Of a DNA stretch of 64,000 nt, positions 12,501 to 26,448 are shown in pieces. The translations under genes were made by a program, and so were the position numbers. How positions within the stretch are numbered: the first letter of the stretch is position 1; every line of letters starts with the position of its first letter. Source of the DNA: Centroberyx gerrardi (taxonomy: Eukaryota > Chordata > Actinopteri > Beryciformes > Berycidae); NCBI RefSeq assembly GCF_048128805.1, contig NC_135997.1, positions 12,193,116-12,257,115 on the forward strand, given 5' to 3'. The notes beneath the pieces were generated by a model. That model ran no database searches. It was not told the origin of the DNA and worked only from the letters and a program-made list of their open reading frames with translations.

Positions 12501-15500
12501 TCACAATGCCTCCCCCTCCTCCTGTTTTCTCCCACCTCCTCCGCACTCGCCCTCAGCCTCTCATCTCCTCTGTAACAACAGCCCCTTCCACCCACTGAAA
12601 ACGTGTGGATTCACAAGTGTAGGCACATTTGATTTTTTTTTTTTTGTCATATTTTCAAAAGCCACTACAAATCTCCAATAAAATCTATCACTCTGTCATG
12701 TACGTTGAATTCCTAATCACCACTGTCATAAAACACAGGTTTATGACAGTATAAAGAGCTTTTAAAATGTCTCTGCTTTTACGGTGATGAACAGTATGTG
12801 TGCCTGTTAATGTTGGCATGCCAAGATATTTCACTGGGCAGATTCCCCCTATGTATCTGCTTTTGTTGCAATGAAAACTGCATAAGAGAGTGAGAGAAAG
12901 AGAAAGTCAGAGCACATATTATACTAGACTAGAACAATCAACATGAAAAAAACAGACCATTCAGTTAGCTGCAGCATACAAAGTGACATTTCTCTCCACT
13001 ACCCAGAATCTAAATCACACAGAATTGGACTAGGCTAACATGGTGTCTACTTGGGGGAAGCCTCATTTCGCCCACGCTGGATGATTGTACTGCTGTGCTT
13101 CGTAGGTGGTGGGACTTACCTCTGCTATGACACATCCACAGATAGTCATGTTCAAGGACTCGCTGTATGGATCTCAGCCCCCCTACAGTCTTAGATAAGC
13201 GGAACAGTCATGTCTACATCCACTAAGCAGTAAATAACGTGGATTATTTGCCATTATCCATGGTGTGACGACTCATTCGTGACAGACATTGAATAAAATC
13301 AGTCGATTAGCATTCATTATGTATTTCTTTTGCTGCCGCTCTGTATTTTTATAACATCCTTCTCGGTAAAGCTATGATGAAGGTGCACTGCAGTAGCACT
13401 TTAGTTCGCAATCAATGATCATTGTTTGGCAGTTAGACTGTGATCCAAAATACGTCAGTTTATGGTAAGTAAAGTAATTTCTGTGATCGCTTTTACTGAT
13501 TCTGCAATCAGCACAAGCTTCATGTTGTAATACTTGATGTAAAATGCAGGAGTTGGTTATGACTTGTGCGTCATCGGGGCTGGGGAGCTTACTTTCAAAA
13601 TGTAATCTACTGCAGATTGTTGATTGCCTGCTTAAAACTGTGATTATGGAATGTAATCAATGGAACTACCCAAACTCAGTAAACCGCAATCTACTGAAAC
13701 CACTGGAGTGGAAGAGAGGCCTCGATCCTACCTGTGAATGAATGAGGGGCGGCAGGGCTTGTGTTCTCTGGGAATCAAGGCTTGGACACTATGTGATTGC
13801 ATGCAGTAATCTGTTTCAGCCATACTAGACCTTCTTCAGGGCCACACAACCAATGTTCAATATTACAAATATTGTCAAATATTATATAATCTCCCTCTCT
13901 CTCTCTCTCTCTCTCTCAACTTAATTTTGGACTGCCTTCCCTCCAAAATAGGCAGAATACATTAACATTAAATGGACAAGTTATTCCATTTCACAGGCTA
14001 TCATTTCAATACACCACCTGCTACAATCAATACCAACCATTGTTTCTAGATTTGGAAAGTGATGAGCTTTCCAATAATCAAAATGCCTTTGCTCCTTCCA
14101 AGATGTCCAAAAACAATCACCTATATTTCAGTGTATTCTGACTGAAGTGTTTATTTCAGCTCATTGCACAGTTTATTGTAATACATGTAAATGATTACAT
14201 CCCTAACCCTAACCCTAACCCTAACCCTAGGTGTCATGTAAAAAAACACTCATCTTGATGCAGCTAAAACACAAACTGAAGACAGAATGTCCTCTGCGAG
14301 ATGTTGGATCAAACACTGAGCGAGGCAAAACAGATGACTTCATAAATGTATTGTATTGATCTATTTATAGAGCAGTCATTGATCATTAATCAGGTCTTTA
14401 AACACATCTCTTTAAAGTCCTGCGGTCCAGAAACACACCATAACATTGGGAGGCGGCCAGCTGTGTGAAGTGGCTTTATGTATACAAAAGCACAGAGTTT
14501 GGGCAGCCATCTCCAAAACAAGGGAGGAGTGTGTGACAGTGAGTTGAGGAGATACACATGCCCTGGGTGTGCATCAGCTGTGCTGCGGCTGGGCTTCTCT
14601 CCTTGTTGGGTGCTGTTTGATGGCTACTAGGGCCCTTTCAGCCCCGTTGCACAGCTCTCTGTCAAGGGCTGTAAAGCAGAGTGGAAAATCCCCTTCAGCC
14701 CACAAAGTTAGTTCTGGCTGTGCTCTCTGTTCCACATCATTGTCAGTACATTTGGTTGGCTCTGTAAACACATGGTAGCTTAGCTTTGTACTTATACATC
14801 ATGCCGGCCTTGTTGAGTAGGTTTCTGGCCTTGTAGTGTATGTTAATTTTCCTATTGTACCCAGATGGATGCCACTTTACAATACTTTTGATAAGACAAG
14901 ATCGTAGCCTTTTTGTTAATCATTTTTTGTGTGTGTGTGTGTATGTGTGTGTGTTTATCTAGGTTAAATGGAGTGGAAGTCAGGCAGAGTACAGTCTGGA
15001 GGGGGAGTTTCCAGAGATGCTCTTCACCATCAGCAGAGAAGGAGTCATCTATCTCAACGCCCCTCTGGACAGAGAGACGCAGGACCAGGTCTGTACATCT
15101 GCAAGATAAACATCTCCGGCACAAAACACTAAAAGTCAAAGAGTTTAGGATTAGCGATTGAACTGTATAAACATTAAGGTTGTAAACTATAAATTGCATT
15201 TTGACACAGGCTGAGAAAACTGCTACACCATGCCTTTATGAATGAGTCACATGTTTGAATCCTGCTGCGCTTGTGTTATTTGCACCCATCTGTCAGTAAA
15301 GCAGCACAAACTTTTCAGAAATTTTAAATTACATTTTATAGCAGTGTATGACAAAATGTGTGACTGCCATGGTTTGAGGCATATGATTTAAAGTCTCATT
15401 TTCTGGTCATCATGGGATCTTATTAAATTTAACACCAGCAGAATTACATGAAATGTTCCAATGCCATAATCCATTGTTACATATGATATGCAATATGCAG

Positions 15501-17363
15501 GCCAATATCTGCAGTGCTACTTTTGTGTATCCAATACATTTTCAATAGATTTCATTAACTTTCTATTACTTGCAATAACTGGGAGTCAGATCGTGGAATC
15601 AAAACCCACTGGAGGAATTATATGTGATGGAACTGATGGCAGTAAACTCCTGCCTCATAAACTTAAACCTCGTAAACTTTTCTCATATTGTTTAGGAAAA
15701 GTCATCTCCTGTTTTAAGACTCTTTCCTGATGACCTGTGACATCAGCAGCAAATGACCTTTCATGGAGAATAGCCATGGGGAATAGCCTATTTATAAAAC
15801 TAAACGGAAGTGATCAAGGAAACGGCCTAAAATGTGAAAAGCACAGCTGTGTTCCATGAACATGTGGCAAAGAGAAGAATTATTGTAAGGATTATAAAGC
15901 TAAAGGCTTTACTTCAAATCTTGGGCTAAGAGAAGAATCATTATTTGGATTAGGATTACAAATTAAAGTTCAAGTGTTTGCATTTCGCTCTAGGGTTTTG
16001 CCCACTTTAACTTAAGCCCCTGACAGCTTTGAAGGGCTCAATGAACAGTAAATTTTGGCACAAATGCTTCATGGTTGAAATTGAGATGTATCAGGTAAGA
16101 GGCCAGAGAACAACACGGGGGCAGTGAGCTGCAGCACTGAATGTGATTAGTCTTAAAACATATGCTTTTAGGGTAATTAAAAAGACTCTTACAGCTAGCG
16201 CTTAACACTTTCTGTCTTGTAGTGGTCATTTAACTGAAGGTTGAAAATGTGTTCCCCAGGTTGATGCCTTGTGGTTTTAATTTAGTGTGCAATTGGATTG
16301 CAGGAATTTCATAATGTCACCAATGTTCATCTGTCCTCCAGCTTTCACCACCTGTGATAACCTTTGACCTTTATACCCTGCCTGCCTGCAGCCGTCCCTT
16401 ATTTCCATTTCAAGCTCCTTAAAACATAGCCTACATAAGATAAGATAAGATAAGATAAGATAAGATAACATAACATAACATAACATAACATAACATAACA
16501 TAACATAACATAATATAACATAGCATGACATGGCATGACATGACATGACATAAGAGGAGACAACTTAAATTTCATATTTGTACTTGCATATAGTATGCAT
16601 ACACACAGAAACATATAAACACTCAGTTTTTCTCTGACCATGAAATCATCAAATACATGAAGATGATGGAGGGGAAGAAAGACAAGTACGGGTAGAGGAA
16701 GGACAGGAAAAGGTGGATTAGATATACAGTAGGCACACCCGCTCTAAGCGGACAGAGGCGCGTACCCAACATGGCTCCAGAAATGACTGATAACCTGCGG
16801 ATGTGCTAAAGAGCAGCTGAATGCCAAACTTCTGTTATCTGAATATGGGTCCATAAATCAATCGGCCCGCTCTCTGAGTGGTAGCGCTGTTAGTGCCTTT
16901 TCACGTTGTTAGCTTCGTGGTCTCATCTGCCAAAGGCACAGCATGGAGAAGGTGGTGATATAGGTAATATCTTATTCCAAGTTTATCATTGCAGAGCTTC
17001 ATATCCCAAGGTTTAAACCAATATCGAGTGCCATGAATGTGGTGCTCTATGGGAAATACAGTCGAGGTAAAAATGCAAAGATTCCACACATGCATAACCA
17101 GAAGTCTTAAGTTGTTATGGGGTTTTGTTAAGTATTCCCTGAAACTGTGTCTTCTCTTTTTGCCTGTGTTGTCAGTTCCAGATCAGCATTGTGGTGGAGC
17201 GGCCAGACGGCAGAGAGATTGCCAAACCTGTGGAGCTGCGGGTGATGGTGGGCGACGCCAATGACAACAGACCCACCTTTCCACAGGCACAGTACCACAC
17301 TGTGGTCAAAGAACTGGCTGCTCGGGGTGACTGACAACATCTATCTATCTATCTATCTATCTG

Positions 17364-17409
<46 letters not shown>

Positions 17410-19476
17410 ATGTTAGTTTTACAATTCTTGTAATCCATTATTAGTTTTTAAAATTAGAATGTTACTTTCATTTTTCTTTGATATTTCTTTTTTGTGTGAA
17501 AAACGCAAAAGTACTCTATAACAAGTTACCTTTAATAAAGAGTAACTTTTCAACATAATTAGTTACTTTTTTAAGGTACTGTGAATAACAAAGTAAAGTA
17601 ACTAATTACCTTCAAAACTAACTGTCACCAACACTGTCTATGGCATTTTGTTGATTGCAGAACAGAGGTGATCAGAATGTTCCAAGTTCAAATCCAGAGC
17701 AGAAAAAACATGATGTTTTGTTTCCTTGCAGACATGCTGTGATATGAAATGTAAATGGTCAACATACTCTCAAAACATATTGTTTTTTATTAAGGGTTCT
17801 ATGGACACAAGAACTCTAAAAAAATCCTCTGTCCCATTCATTCTGTAATGGGAATATTATTTTATAGCAGCAATAATAGGGTAGAGGAAACATGATGAAA
17901 GTGTTGGCTCTGGGTATAGGCTGGAAGTGATGAAAGGGCCGAGAGTATCAGATAATTTTGTAGATGAGGCTGTGAAAGCGGATTGGGATTTTTGCCAGGG
18001 CACCAGGGAAAGCACCCTCACTCCTACGGGTGCTCATAAAAAGCACGGGGTGTGTTGTGACATATCAGGTCCCGGCATAAAAGCTTTTTGTTGACGCTTT
18101 AAAACAGTCGGTTCTCGGAAATGAATTACACGGGACAATCTGCTAGTCTAAATTGGATCACAGAGTGAGGATTAAATGAGAGGTATTGTCATGCTCAGTT
18201 TCCCCTCATCCCCATGCTGTGCTCCACATGTCCGGTGCTTGTTGCAGACAGCTGCCTCGAGCTGTTTTGAGGTCCTGCCCTCTTGGCTGTTCTTGCCTTT
18301 CAGAGGGCTTACATTTACTGTAACTTACTATCTTTCCACAGGGACAGAAATCCTGACAGTGCAGGCGGCCGATAACGATGACCCCAAGACGGACAACGTG
18401 CGGATCTTCTACCGCTTAGTGGGCCAAATCCCGGAAAGCCCCCGCGCCCTCTTCAGAGTGGACCGTGACTCGGGGGTCATCTCTGTCCAGGCAGACAGCA
18501 TGGAGGGCACAGCGCCACAGTACACCCTCACCATCACTGCAGAGGATGCTAAAGGTGACTCTGGACTCTGGAACTTAATTTCCACTTTACCTGCTGTTTG
18601 CTTGATTGATTTTTTGGTCATCATTTGATCATTAAAGGAACAATTAGTAATATAGACTCTTTAGCAACATCTAATGGCAGCCAGAGGAACTACAACAATA
18701 TCGGCAAACGCGTGTCCTACTCCACAAGTCCCATCACCCTTAAGCCGCTTGGTTGTTTGTGAGCATATTGCTTACACATATTTATTTATCCACGGTGAAG
18801 CTATGGCGAGATAAGCAGTGTTTCGCCTATATACAGTATACTGTAAAATCATGCAAAAAATATTTTCTATAGTGTTTTCTGTAGTGTTTCTATAGTTAAT
18901 TCAGTACTTCAGTATAGCAATTCAGTAATTCAGTCGCTGCTGAAAATGCACAAGATTTTTTTTAAATCAAAGATGCACCTTCATGATCGAAGTGACAAAT
19001 AGTGACATGTGGTGCCATACACACACACCCCCACCCCACCCCAACTTATACTTCTATATTATTTGTGCAACAAGCCAGTAAAATATTACTGATTGTTCCT
19101 TTAAAGGTATAAAAGAGAGTGTTCCAGTCAAGAGACATCTTCGTGTACCAACAAAAAAAGGTTGAAAGCTTATTTCCATTGTGGTCCTCCACTTTACTTC
19201 CTCTACCATACTCCCTCCCACCATGCTCATGGTATGCAGACGAGCTTCTGGACTGACAGATGATGCCGTCTCAGTGACTCAGGGATCGGAGTGTGACAGA
19301 TGCAATATGAGACACTTGCTGTTTTTCTTTGTGTTGTGGACTGACCCTGACTCACTAACAGAAGCTGTGATGATGTTCCTGGCAGGTCTGAACAGTTCAT
19401 GTACTGTGGTTGTGACGGTGCAGGATGAGAACAACAACCCACCTGTCTTCTCCCAACATGAGGTGTGCATCCACGT

Positions 19477-19517
<41 letters not shown>

Positions 19518-20832
19518 AATGCGTCAGTCTGCTCATAAAATGATAAATAATAGGTTAGCTTTGTAAAAAGGCATACAAAAACATCACGGGTGATAATTAA
19601 TGGTTATTGGACTGGGTTGAATTGCTGACTGTGAATCCGCTATGCAGGTCGCTGATCTGATTTTCCTGGCGGGGAACTAGATATGCCCTCTAATCTCAGG
19701 CTTATGGAGATGGATCCATGTTATTGGAGGAGTTTTATTCAGTTCTTTGTACTCCAAATGGACAGTGTTCTTTGAGTTTAATCTGATAAAGCCTGCAGTT
19801 GAAAGTAGTTTCCATTCATTTATTTATAGCCAACTCCACATACGTCACCACAGAATTATATCCAGTACCTTTGACATATTTACTAAGAATACAACTAAGT
19901 ATCAACATGTTGATCGTAATCGCAACATTATAGAGATTTATTTCTCAACTGCTTTCATGGTTCAACAACCAGAGGCATATCAGAATGAATTTACAAAAGA
20001 GGAAAATTGTTGTTAATCCATCAATTATTTACCCTCTCTTTTCTACTAGATTCTCATTATTTTTTAATGTGATAACTGTCGTATAACAAGCAACTTTTAT
20101 TTTTAATGAATAAAAACAGCTTTGGGAACTACTTCTGACATCCATCTTTATTTAATAATGGCCAAGCTGAGCAAGGCATCGGGGCATCAGCGAGGCCGCA
20201 GACAGTCCCAGCATGCAACGGTACGGTAGTTCCCTCGTTGTGGCATAGCTCACATCTGCTGGTATGAAGAAAACAGGCTAAAGATAGGCAGTTACAGAAA
20301 ATCCCCTAGCTTCCACCCACATGTATTGAATAATAGAGGAGAGAAAAGTCATGAGGGTTTGGGAGGTACGTGGGAGAGCCATCATGTTGTGATAATGGGG
20401 GACCGATCTGTGGCTGTTCTCCCTGTCAGACCACACTGACACCGAAAGACTGCATGGACATTATGAGCTGCTATGGAATGTTTTATTTTGAGCGAGGAGA
20501 GGAGGTTCAGTTTGAATGAGATGTCCCACTGCCTTGGAATTTAACACTGTGTAAATTGTTTGTTGAGTTTTGATATGCATGTCCAGACCAATGATAAGAG
20601 ACAGCGCTGTTTATTGCAGCCTTCTGTTTTCATAATAGGATGTCACATATCATACTCGCTGATATATCATCTGTCGTCATGGTATCCTCTATGCCCTCGC
20701 CCCCGGCCAATCAGCACCATAGGCTCTTTACCACGTGTCTTTCAAATATTGGTGTTGCTGAACGTTCATTTTCAAGCTGATGCCAGCTACAAACAAACAA
20801 ATGTGCACACATGCTCAGATAATCGCCCCCCA

Positions 20833-20875
<43 letters not shown>

Positions 20876-22132
20876 GTGGAAAAAGCTCTTGAATAGGTCA
20901 CGCCTGAGTAGTCCAGCTTTTTCCATGGCCATGTGAAGGCAGAGCTATAGGGGGTGATGTGGGAGGCGAGTGGTGACAGCGCTGGGTTCAGCGAGCCTGT
21001 GGATGGGGCAGCCAGATCAGAGGCACGGCTGCTTCACCAGAGGAGAGCTGTGAGTGGCAGATTAAAGGGCTGTCTAAGCGCACAGATACTGCAGGAGGTG
21101 TGTGAATGAAGGTCAGCTAGCACAGGCAGGGCAGCAGGGGGCAAATGCACTCTCCCATAGAGCCACACATCTATTCACCGCTGCACACACGCATAGCAAA
21201 TGAGGCATTAAGTCATCTACGAGTTTTATTGGCGACCAAGGAGTTGCAGCCACATGGACAGATGTCTGGCAGAGCTCACGGTGGCCTGTAAGTGACAAAC
21301 AATAAAGTGACATTTTCACACTAGAAATGAGTAAGCTGAGTAAGCTGAGCAGAGATCCATCAGAAACGTCTAGTGAAGAGGCAATATATCACAATGCAAA
21401 ATATTTGAATAATAATACAGCTTTGTCAGAACCAAATGTCTCGCAACACCGGCTGCTCGCTCGTCGCAGCAGCCTCTGTTGCTGAGCAGTTGAAAATGCG
21501 AGTGGGTGGGTGGGGAGAGGTGGGGAGTGTTTGTTCCAAAACAGGTTATGGTCTGGAAAGTGAGTTTTGAAAGCCAGACATCTCAGCAACTGGTGACGTA
21601 ATAACTGAGTCATGGCATGGTATTGATCAACAGCCCTACCAAACCCCCACAGATATGTTTTGGTCATTTTGTCTTACTTATTGCACCTTTAACACTGTCA
21701 TGTGTACATAAGCACACTAATGCACACACATTTGTGCTACTCAGAAGTATTATCCTGTCAATTCTTGGCTCATAAATTAATTAGTTATGCTGAATGATCA
21801 TATTGTGTGATCTGATTTTTTTCACCTCTTCCTTGTCAGTATGGGCCCTATCACATCCCAGAAGATGCTCTGGTGGGAACCACGGTAACAGCGGTGTTGG
21901 CAGGGGATGCTGATGTTCGAGGAGGAGACAGCTGGCAGGTGGAATACCGCTTGGAGTCCGGGAACGAGGAGGAGGTCTTCACACTCGTGACAGACAAGCA
22001 GACCAATGAGGTCTCACTCGTCCTCTCAAAGGTAAACAACACAGACCAGCCTGCAATCTCAATTTTTTCTGGCATGATAGGATGGAACAAACACCACACA
22101 CACACACAGACACACACACAGACACACACACA

Positions 22133-22180
<48 letters not shown>

Positions 22181-22720
22181 TTAACTTATTGACCCCCTAG
22201 CTAACTCACATTCTGACAGTAGATCAGCTTTTCACAGACCCCATATTGAGGTCAGAAAAAGACTGCGACCTCAAATTTGAAGCAATGTTTTTTTGTCTTT
22301 CTGTCTTTTGTCAACATGCTGTTTACGGTATGAGAGGGTGCAAACACATTTCCTTTCTCAGAGGGACAGAAATCAAGCATGTCAAGGACAACTTTCTGCA
22401 GGCAGATGTCATGTATCTGTCCTTGGTGTCTGTGCAGTCCAAAAGTAATTTGTATCAAAATAGCAATCGCATATCTGAAGTCGGTTGAGTTTCAGTTAGT
22501 AGTTTTAAGGACATTATTTTCATATCAGAGGGCGCACATGTGAGGTGCCACCACCAAGGTTGGAAAAGAATGAAGTCAATACTTCAGTCACACATGCCTC
22601 AAAAAAAAGAGTCCAGATGACAATGGAATGTTTTAGCCCAATAATCTCCCCGATCCCCGGGGCGCATCGCCCTTCGCCTGCCTCCTATAATCCAGCAGGG
22701 CGTTTAGGGATGAGGGGGGA

Positions 22721-22755
<35 letters not shown>

Positions 22756-22756
22756 G

Positions 22757-22809
<53 letters not shown>

Positions 22810-25800
22810 AACGGTCTGCTCCCTGTAAGTGGGCCAGCCAGGAGACAGTCTATTATTTTCAACCTCTCTTTGGGAATTGATGAATGCGGTTGAACTGTGT
22901 TGCACATGTTCCTCTGAGGGAAAGCAGGAGAAGTCTAAAAGCTAAGAATGGACCCCGTTGTGTTATTTCTGATTTACACACAACTGCTTGCAGTTTTTAG
23001 AAGTGATATCATACAGATTGAATTCTTGTCTCTTTGAGCAGCTTTAAACATGTACGTTGACTCTGCATGAGAGATTTCACTGTAACTAACTGTAGTTTAT
23101 TTGGTAAAAAAAATAAAAAAATGAAAAAGACAGAGCTTAAATCCTTTACAACTGTAGACCCAGTGGTTTAAAATGAGCAGCAAACTGAACAGTCTAATTC
23201 ATGGTCTTGGAGTGTGAGGTCAGTGCCAGGCAGACACATTTCATTATTAGAAATTACACACTGCTCACAGCCCAAGTGAATAATTAGATTGTGTGAGCAG
23301 ACACTAATGGCAGTTTACCACATAGACTAGAAACGGAGGTAAATGTATAATGAACCAGGGGATGTGAGGGGAATCTAAAGAGGATGGGGAGAAGAAAGAA
23401 AACATAAGACATTATTTTAAATCTAAAACCATTTTATGATAAAAAAATAAAAAAAAAGAAATTAATTGAAATGAAATGAAAGAAAGTTTTCTTTCCAGTG
23501 AGAGCGAGGTGTTACATCTTGTTACAACTGTTAATGGAATAACATTCCATTCATGTATTAATCCATTATGCTAATCATAATTTGCAGCTAATAGTGTGAT
23601 AACCCTAATACATTTCCGATTATTGTAGTAAAAGTAATCACCAAAGAAATCTTCCATAAATATTCATCCTTTTTCAGATGCAGCACCATACTAACTAAAT
23701 TTGTGAATGGGTGACAGTTGTATATTAGATTCTCACTATTATTAAATTGTCAGTTCAGCTATTACAGCATTTGAAAAGTGAAAATTTCCACCTTCCTAAA
23801 TAAAACAGAAAAATGAAAGAACGATTACGTTAACAGGAAAAAAGGTATTATGTTAATAGCAAGTAACTTTTATTACATTCATGGGAAATGTATTACGTTA
23901 ACAGGATTATTGCTTCAACTTAGTTATTCAATTAGCAGTTGTAACATGGATGATATAAATAAACAATGAATGAAGAAAGGAACTGCTGTGATTGTAATAG
24001 GATCAGCCAGCAGCACAGGACCAGCTCTGTTTTACAGCAGTAAGCATGATGGGTAAGGACAAAAGGAGAGTAGCAAGGATGCTGGGAAAATGGTTGAGAT
24101 GGACACTTAACAGATTCCAGGGTGACTAATGGTTTCTGCATGTAACTGGGGTTCATTGCCATGGATCTGCCTATCACAGAGAACAAAAGGAGGACTAGAA
24201 ATATCAGACTGGATTTTACAGAAATGCAGGCTAGCTATATATAGGGATGATTCAGTATCACTTAGAGGTTGAAATCTTTTATGAACAGAAAAGTCTGACT
24301 CAAACAGGAAGGGAATTGGGGTTTAAGATACTTAATGAAAAGTGGCAGCTGTATGGGAAAATGCATTACATGTAACGGGATTACAATTATTTAATTACAA
24401 ATGTGGAGTGTAATCCATTAAATAATTATCAGGAAAATAAAACAACAATCAGATTAATGCTGAAAATAAAATAGGTGGCTACTCAGCGATAACAGATACA
24501 ATCTTAATTTCTGACATCTTGAAATATTGGTTTATAACGGCGAAGATGAGCTGAAGGTGAAGATACAGCAAATTGGAATGAATTGTTTAACTTTACATGC
24601 TATGGATTTCAGGTTGCAAAGTAATCCAAAATTAACCAAAAATAGTTTGATTATATTAATGAGTTTGAGTAATATAGTGGATCAGATTACAGGTTGTAGT
24701 CTAATTAATAAATAATCAATAATCTGGAATACATTTTGAGAGTAATCTTATCCCTGCACATGCCCTGGCACACTGATACACACTGATACAGTCGGTTAAT
24801 ACGTCACTTCCAGTCAGCAGTGTTACTCATCCACTCTCGAGGTGTGTCTTTCTTCTCCTTGGCAACACAGATGCACTCAGCCTGAGCAGCATGATGTCAG
24901 CCAGCAACACAGCTTTAATAATACCTCGTTTTACTGGAAGATGGAGCAGATAAAAGAACAAAATGGGACACCAAACACAAGCTTCTGGGCAGAATTTAGA
25001 AGGTTACTATAAAATAATCAAATCCCTTAAAGGTTAAGACTCAATAATGTAATCTCATTGCTTTCAATTGGATTCATTTGCCTCCAACATCTATTGTCAG
25101 GCAAGACTTCAAATTTACTGACTGAACTGAATACCATTATAAAGATCATGTACAACTATAATCTTTCTATAATCCCACAATGAAAATATTTTTTTTTATC
25201 CTTCAAACAGGTTTCTGAGTAATCCAATAACAGATTACAGTTAGTATTCAGATTACAGTAATCCTGTTACATGGAATCTACTACTCCCAGTTTTGCTGCT
25301 GAAAGGTCTCACACTACAAAAACTACTCTGCATAAATAGCAAATACATTTTTAAACAAACTTTTACATAGGCAATCATAGAGTGTAAGATCACAGTGGAT
25401 ACAAGACACACATCCCAGACCCACATGTTTATGGACACCTGTGTAATATTCCCCATACATGTAATATACAGAGTGAGACACAGTGTATAAAAGTCTGTAC
25501 AGTATTGGATGTACTGTAAATGTATATTTTTCACATGGAAATTATATGTAAAAGTCTCCTCATACACTCTGGCACAGGCTGTATAAAAGTTGGTAAAAAG
25601 ATATGTTATTTTTCAGACTTCAGCAGTGTGTATGTGATTTTTACATGCGGTGTGAAAATAAATATATGAGTCCAGAATCTATAGGTCTAGATCTATAGGA
25701 ATATCCGGCAATCCTGAGACCTTTCCATACAGGTTGTACGATTATGTTTATAAAAGCCTGTATAAAGACAAATCCATTACGGGGGTAGTTTTTGCAGTGT

Positions 25801-25966
25801 CACATTATTAGAATAGCAGTTGCACTCAGCTTTCATCATGGAAAATGTTTCATTAGTGACACGGTGAATCAATTCGCTTTTTCCCTGTGACTCCAGTGTC
25901 TGGTTCATATTGGAAATACAGCAAAGCTCTGCCAGTAAATCCAGCTCCCTCGTAGGTAAGGGGACT

Positions 25967-26030
<64 letters not shown>

Positions 26031-26417
26031 GGGGGGGGTGTCACTGTGTCTGTGTCTGTGTCTGTCTGTACTCATACAGTGTAAAGCAATCCTTAGCAAA
26101 CCAATGACTTCCACTGAATTTAGTTCTGCCAACAATATCAATACCTGTAACTCAGGAGGGGCCTACATTTTGCCAAAATACCGATATCCTCTAAATAAAT
26201 AAAATTAGGTGACCTTAGGTAAGTTCCTAGGAGAGCTTAATAATGCATCCATGTAAATCCTGTATTTCCTGGCATTCATGTTGTACATTGCACTTCATTT
26301 TTAATCCTTGGATGAGAAAGAAACAAAGCTCTCCGTAGGGCTGAAGAATGTTACGATCGCAACTGCAACCATGTCACCAATAATTTCCAGGACAATTTGC
26401 GCACCCATCCCTATGTA

Positions 26418-26448
<31 letters not shown>

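Larger units (their letters stand above)
10306..14962 (+). other. cdh16 intron 6
   Basis: The longest cdh16 intron. It holds a hAT-like element right behind the donor, two telomere-like tracts, a (CT)n tract and a (TG)n array at the acceptor (separate entries). Between about 10970 and 13890 and between 14240 and 14920 I see only AT-rich unique sequence. Confidence 0.6.
17327..18341 (+). other. cdh16 intron 8
   Basis: Begins with a tetranucleotide array 13 nt after the donor, followed by a probable dispersed repeat at 17500-17640. The rest is unremarkable. Confidence 0.55.
19463..21839 (+). other. cdh16 intron 10
   Basis: Starts with (AC)n at 19479 and has a second (CA)n at 20837. A G-rich stretch (gggtgggtggggagaggtgg) lies near 21500-21530. 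No gene was seen. Confidence 0.55.

Noticed and set aside
17339..17409. Regularly spaced short repeats considered as CRISPR-like
   Set aside because: It is a plain tetranucleotide microsatellite with no spacers, in a vertebrate genome.
21389..21690. Possible additional transposon ending TTATTGCACCTTTAA
   Set aside because: Only one end resembles a terminal repeat; no matching inverted end was found on the left.
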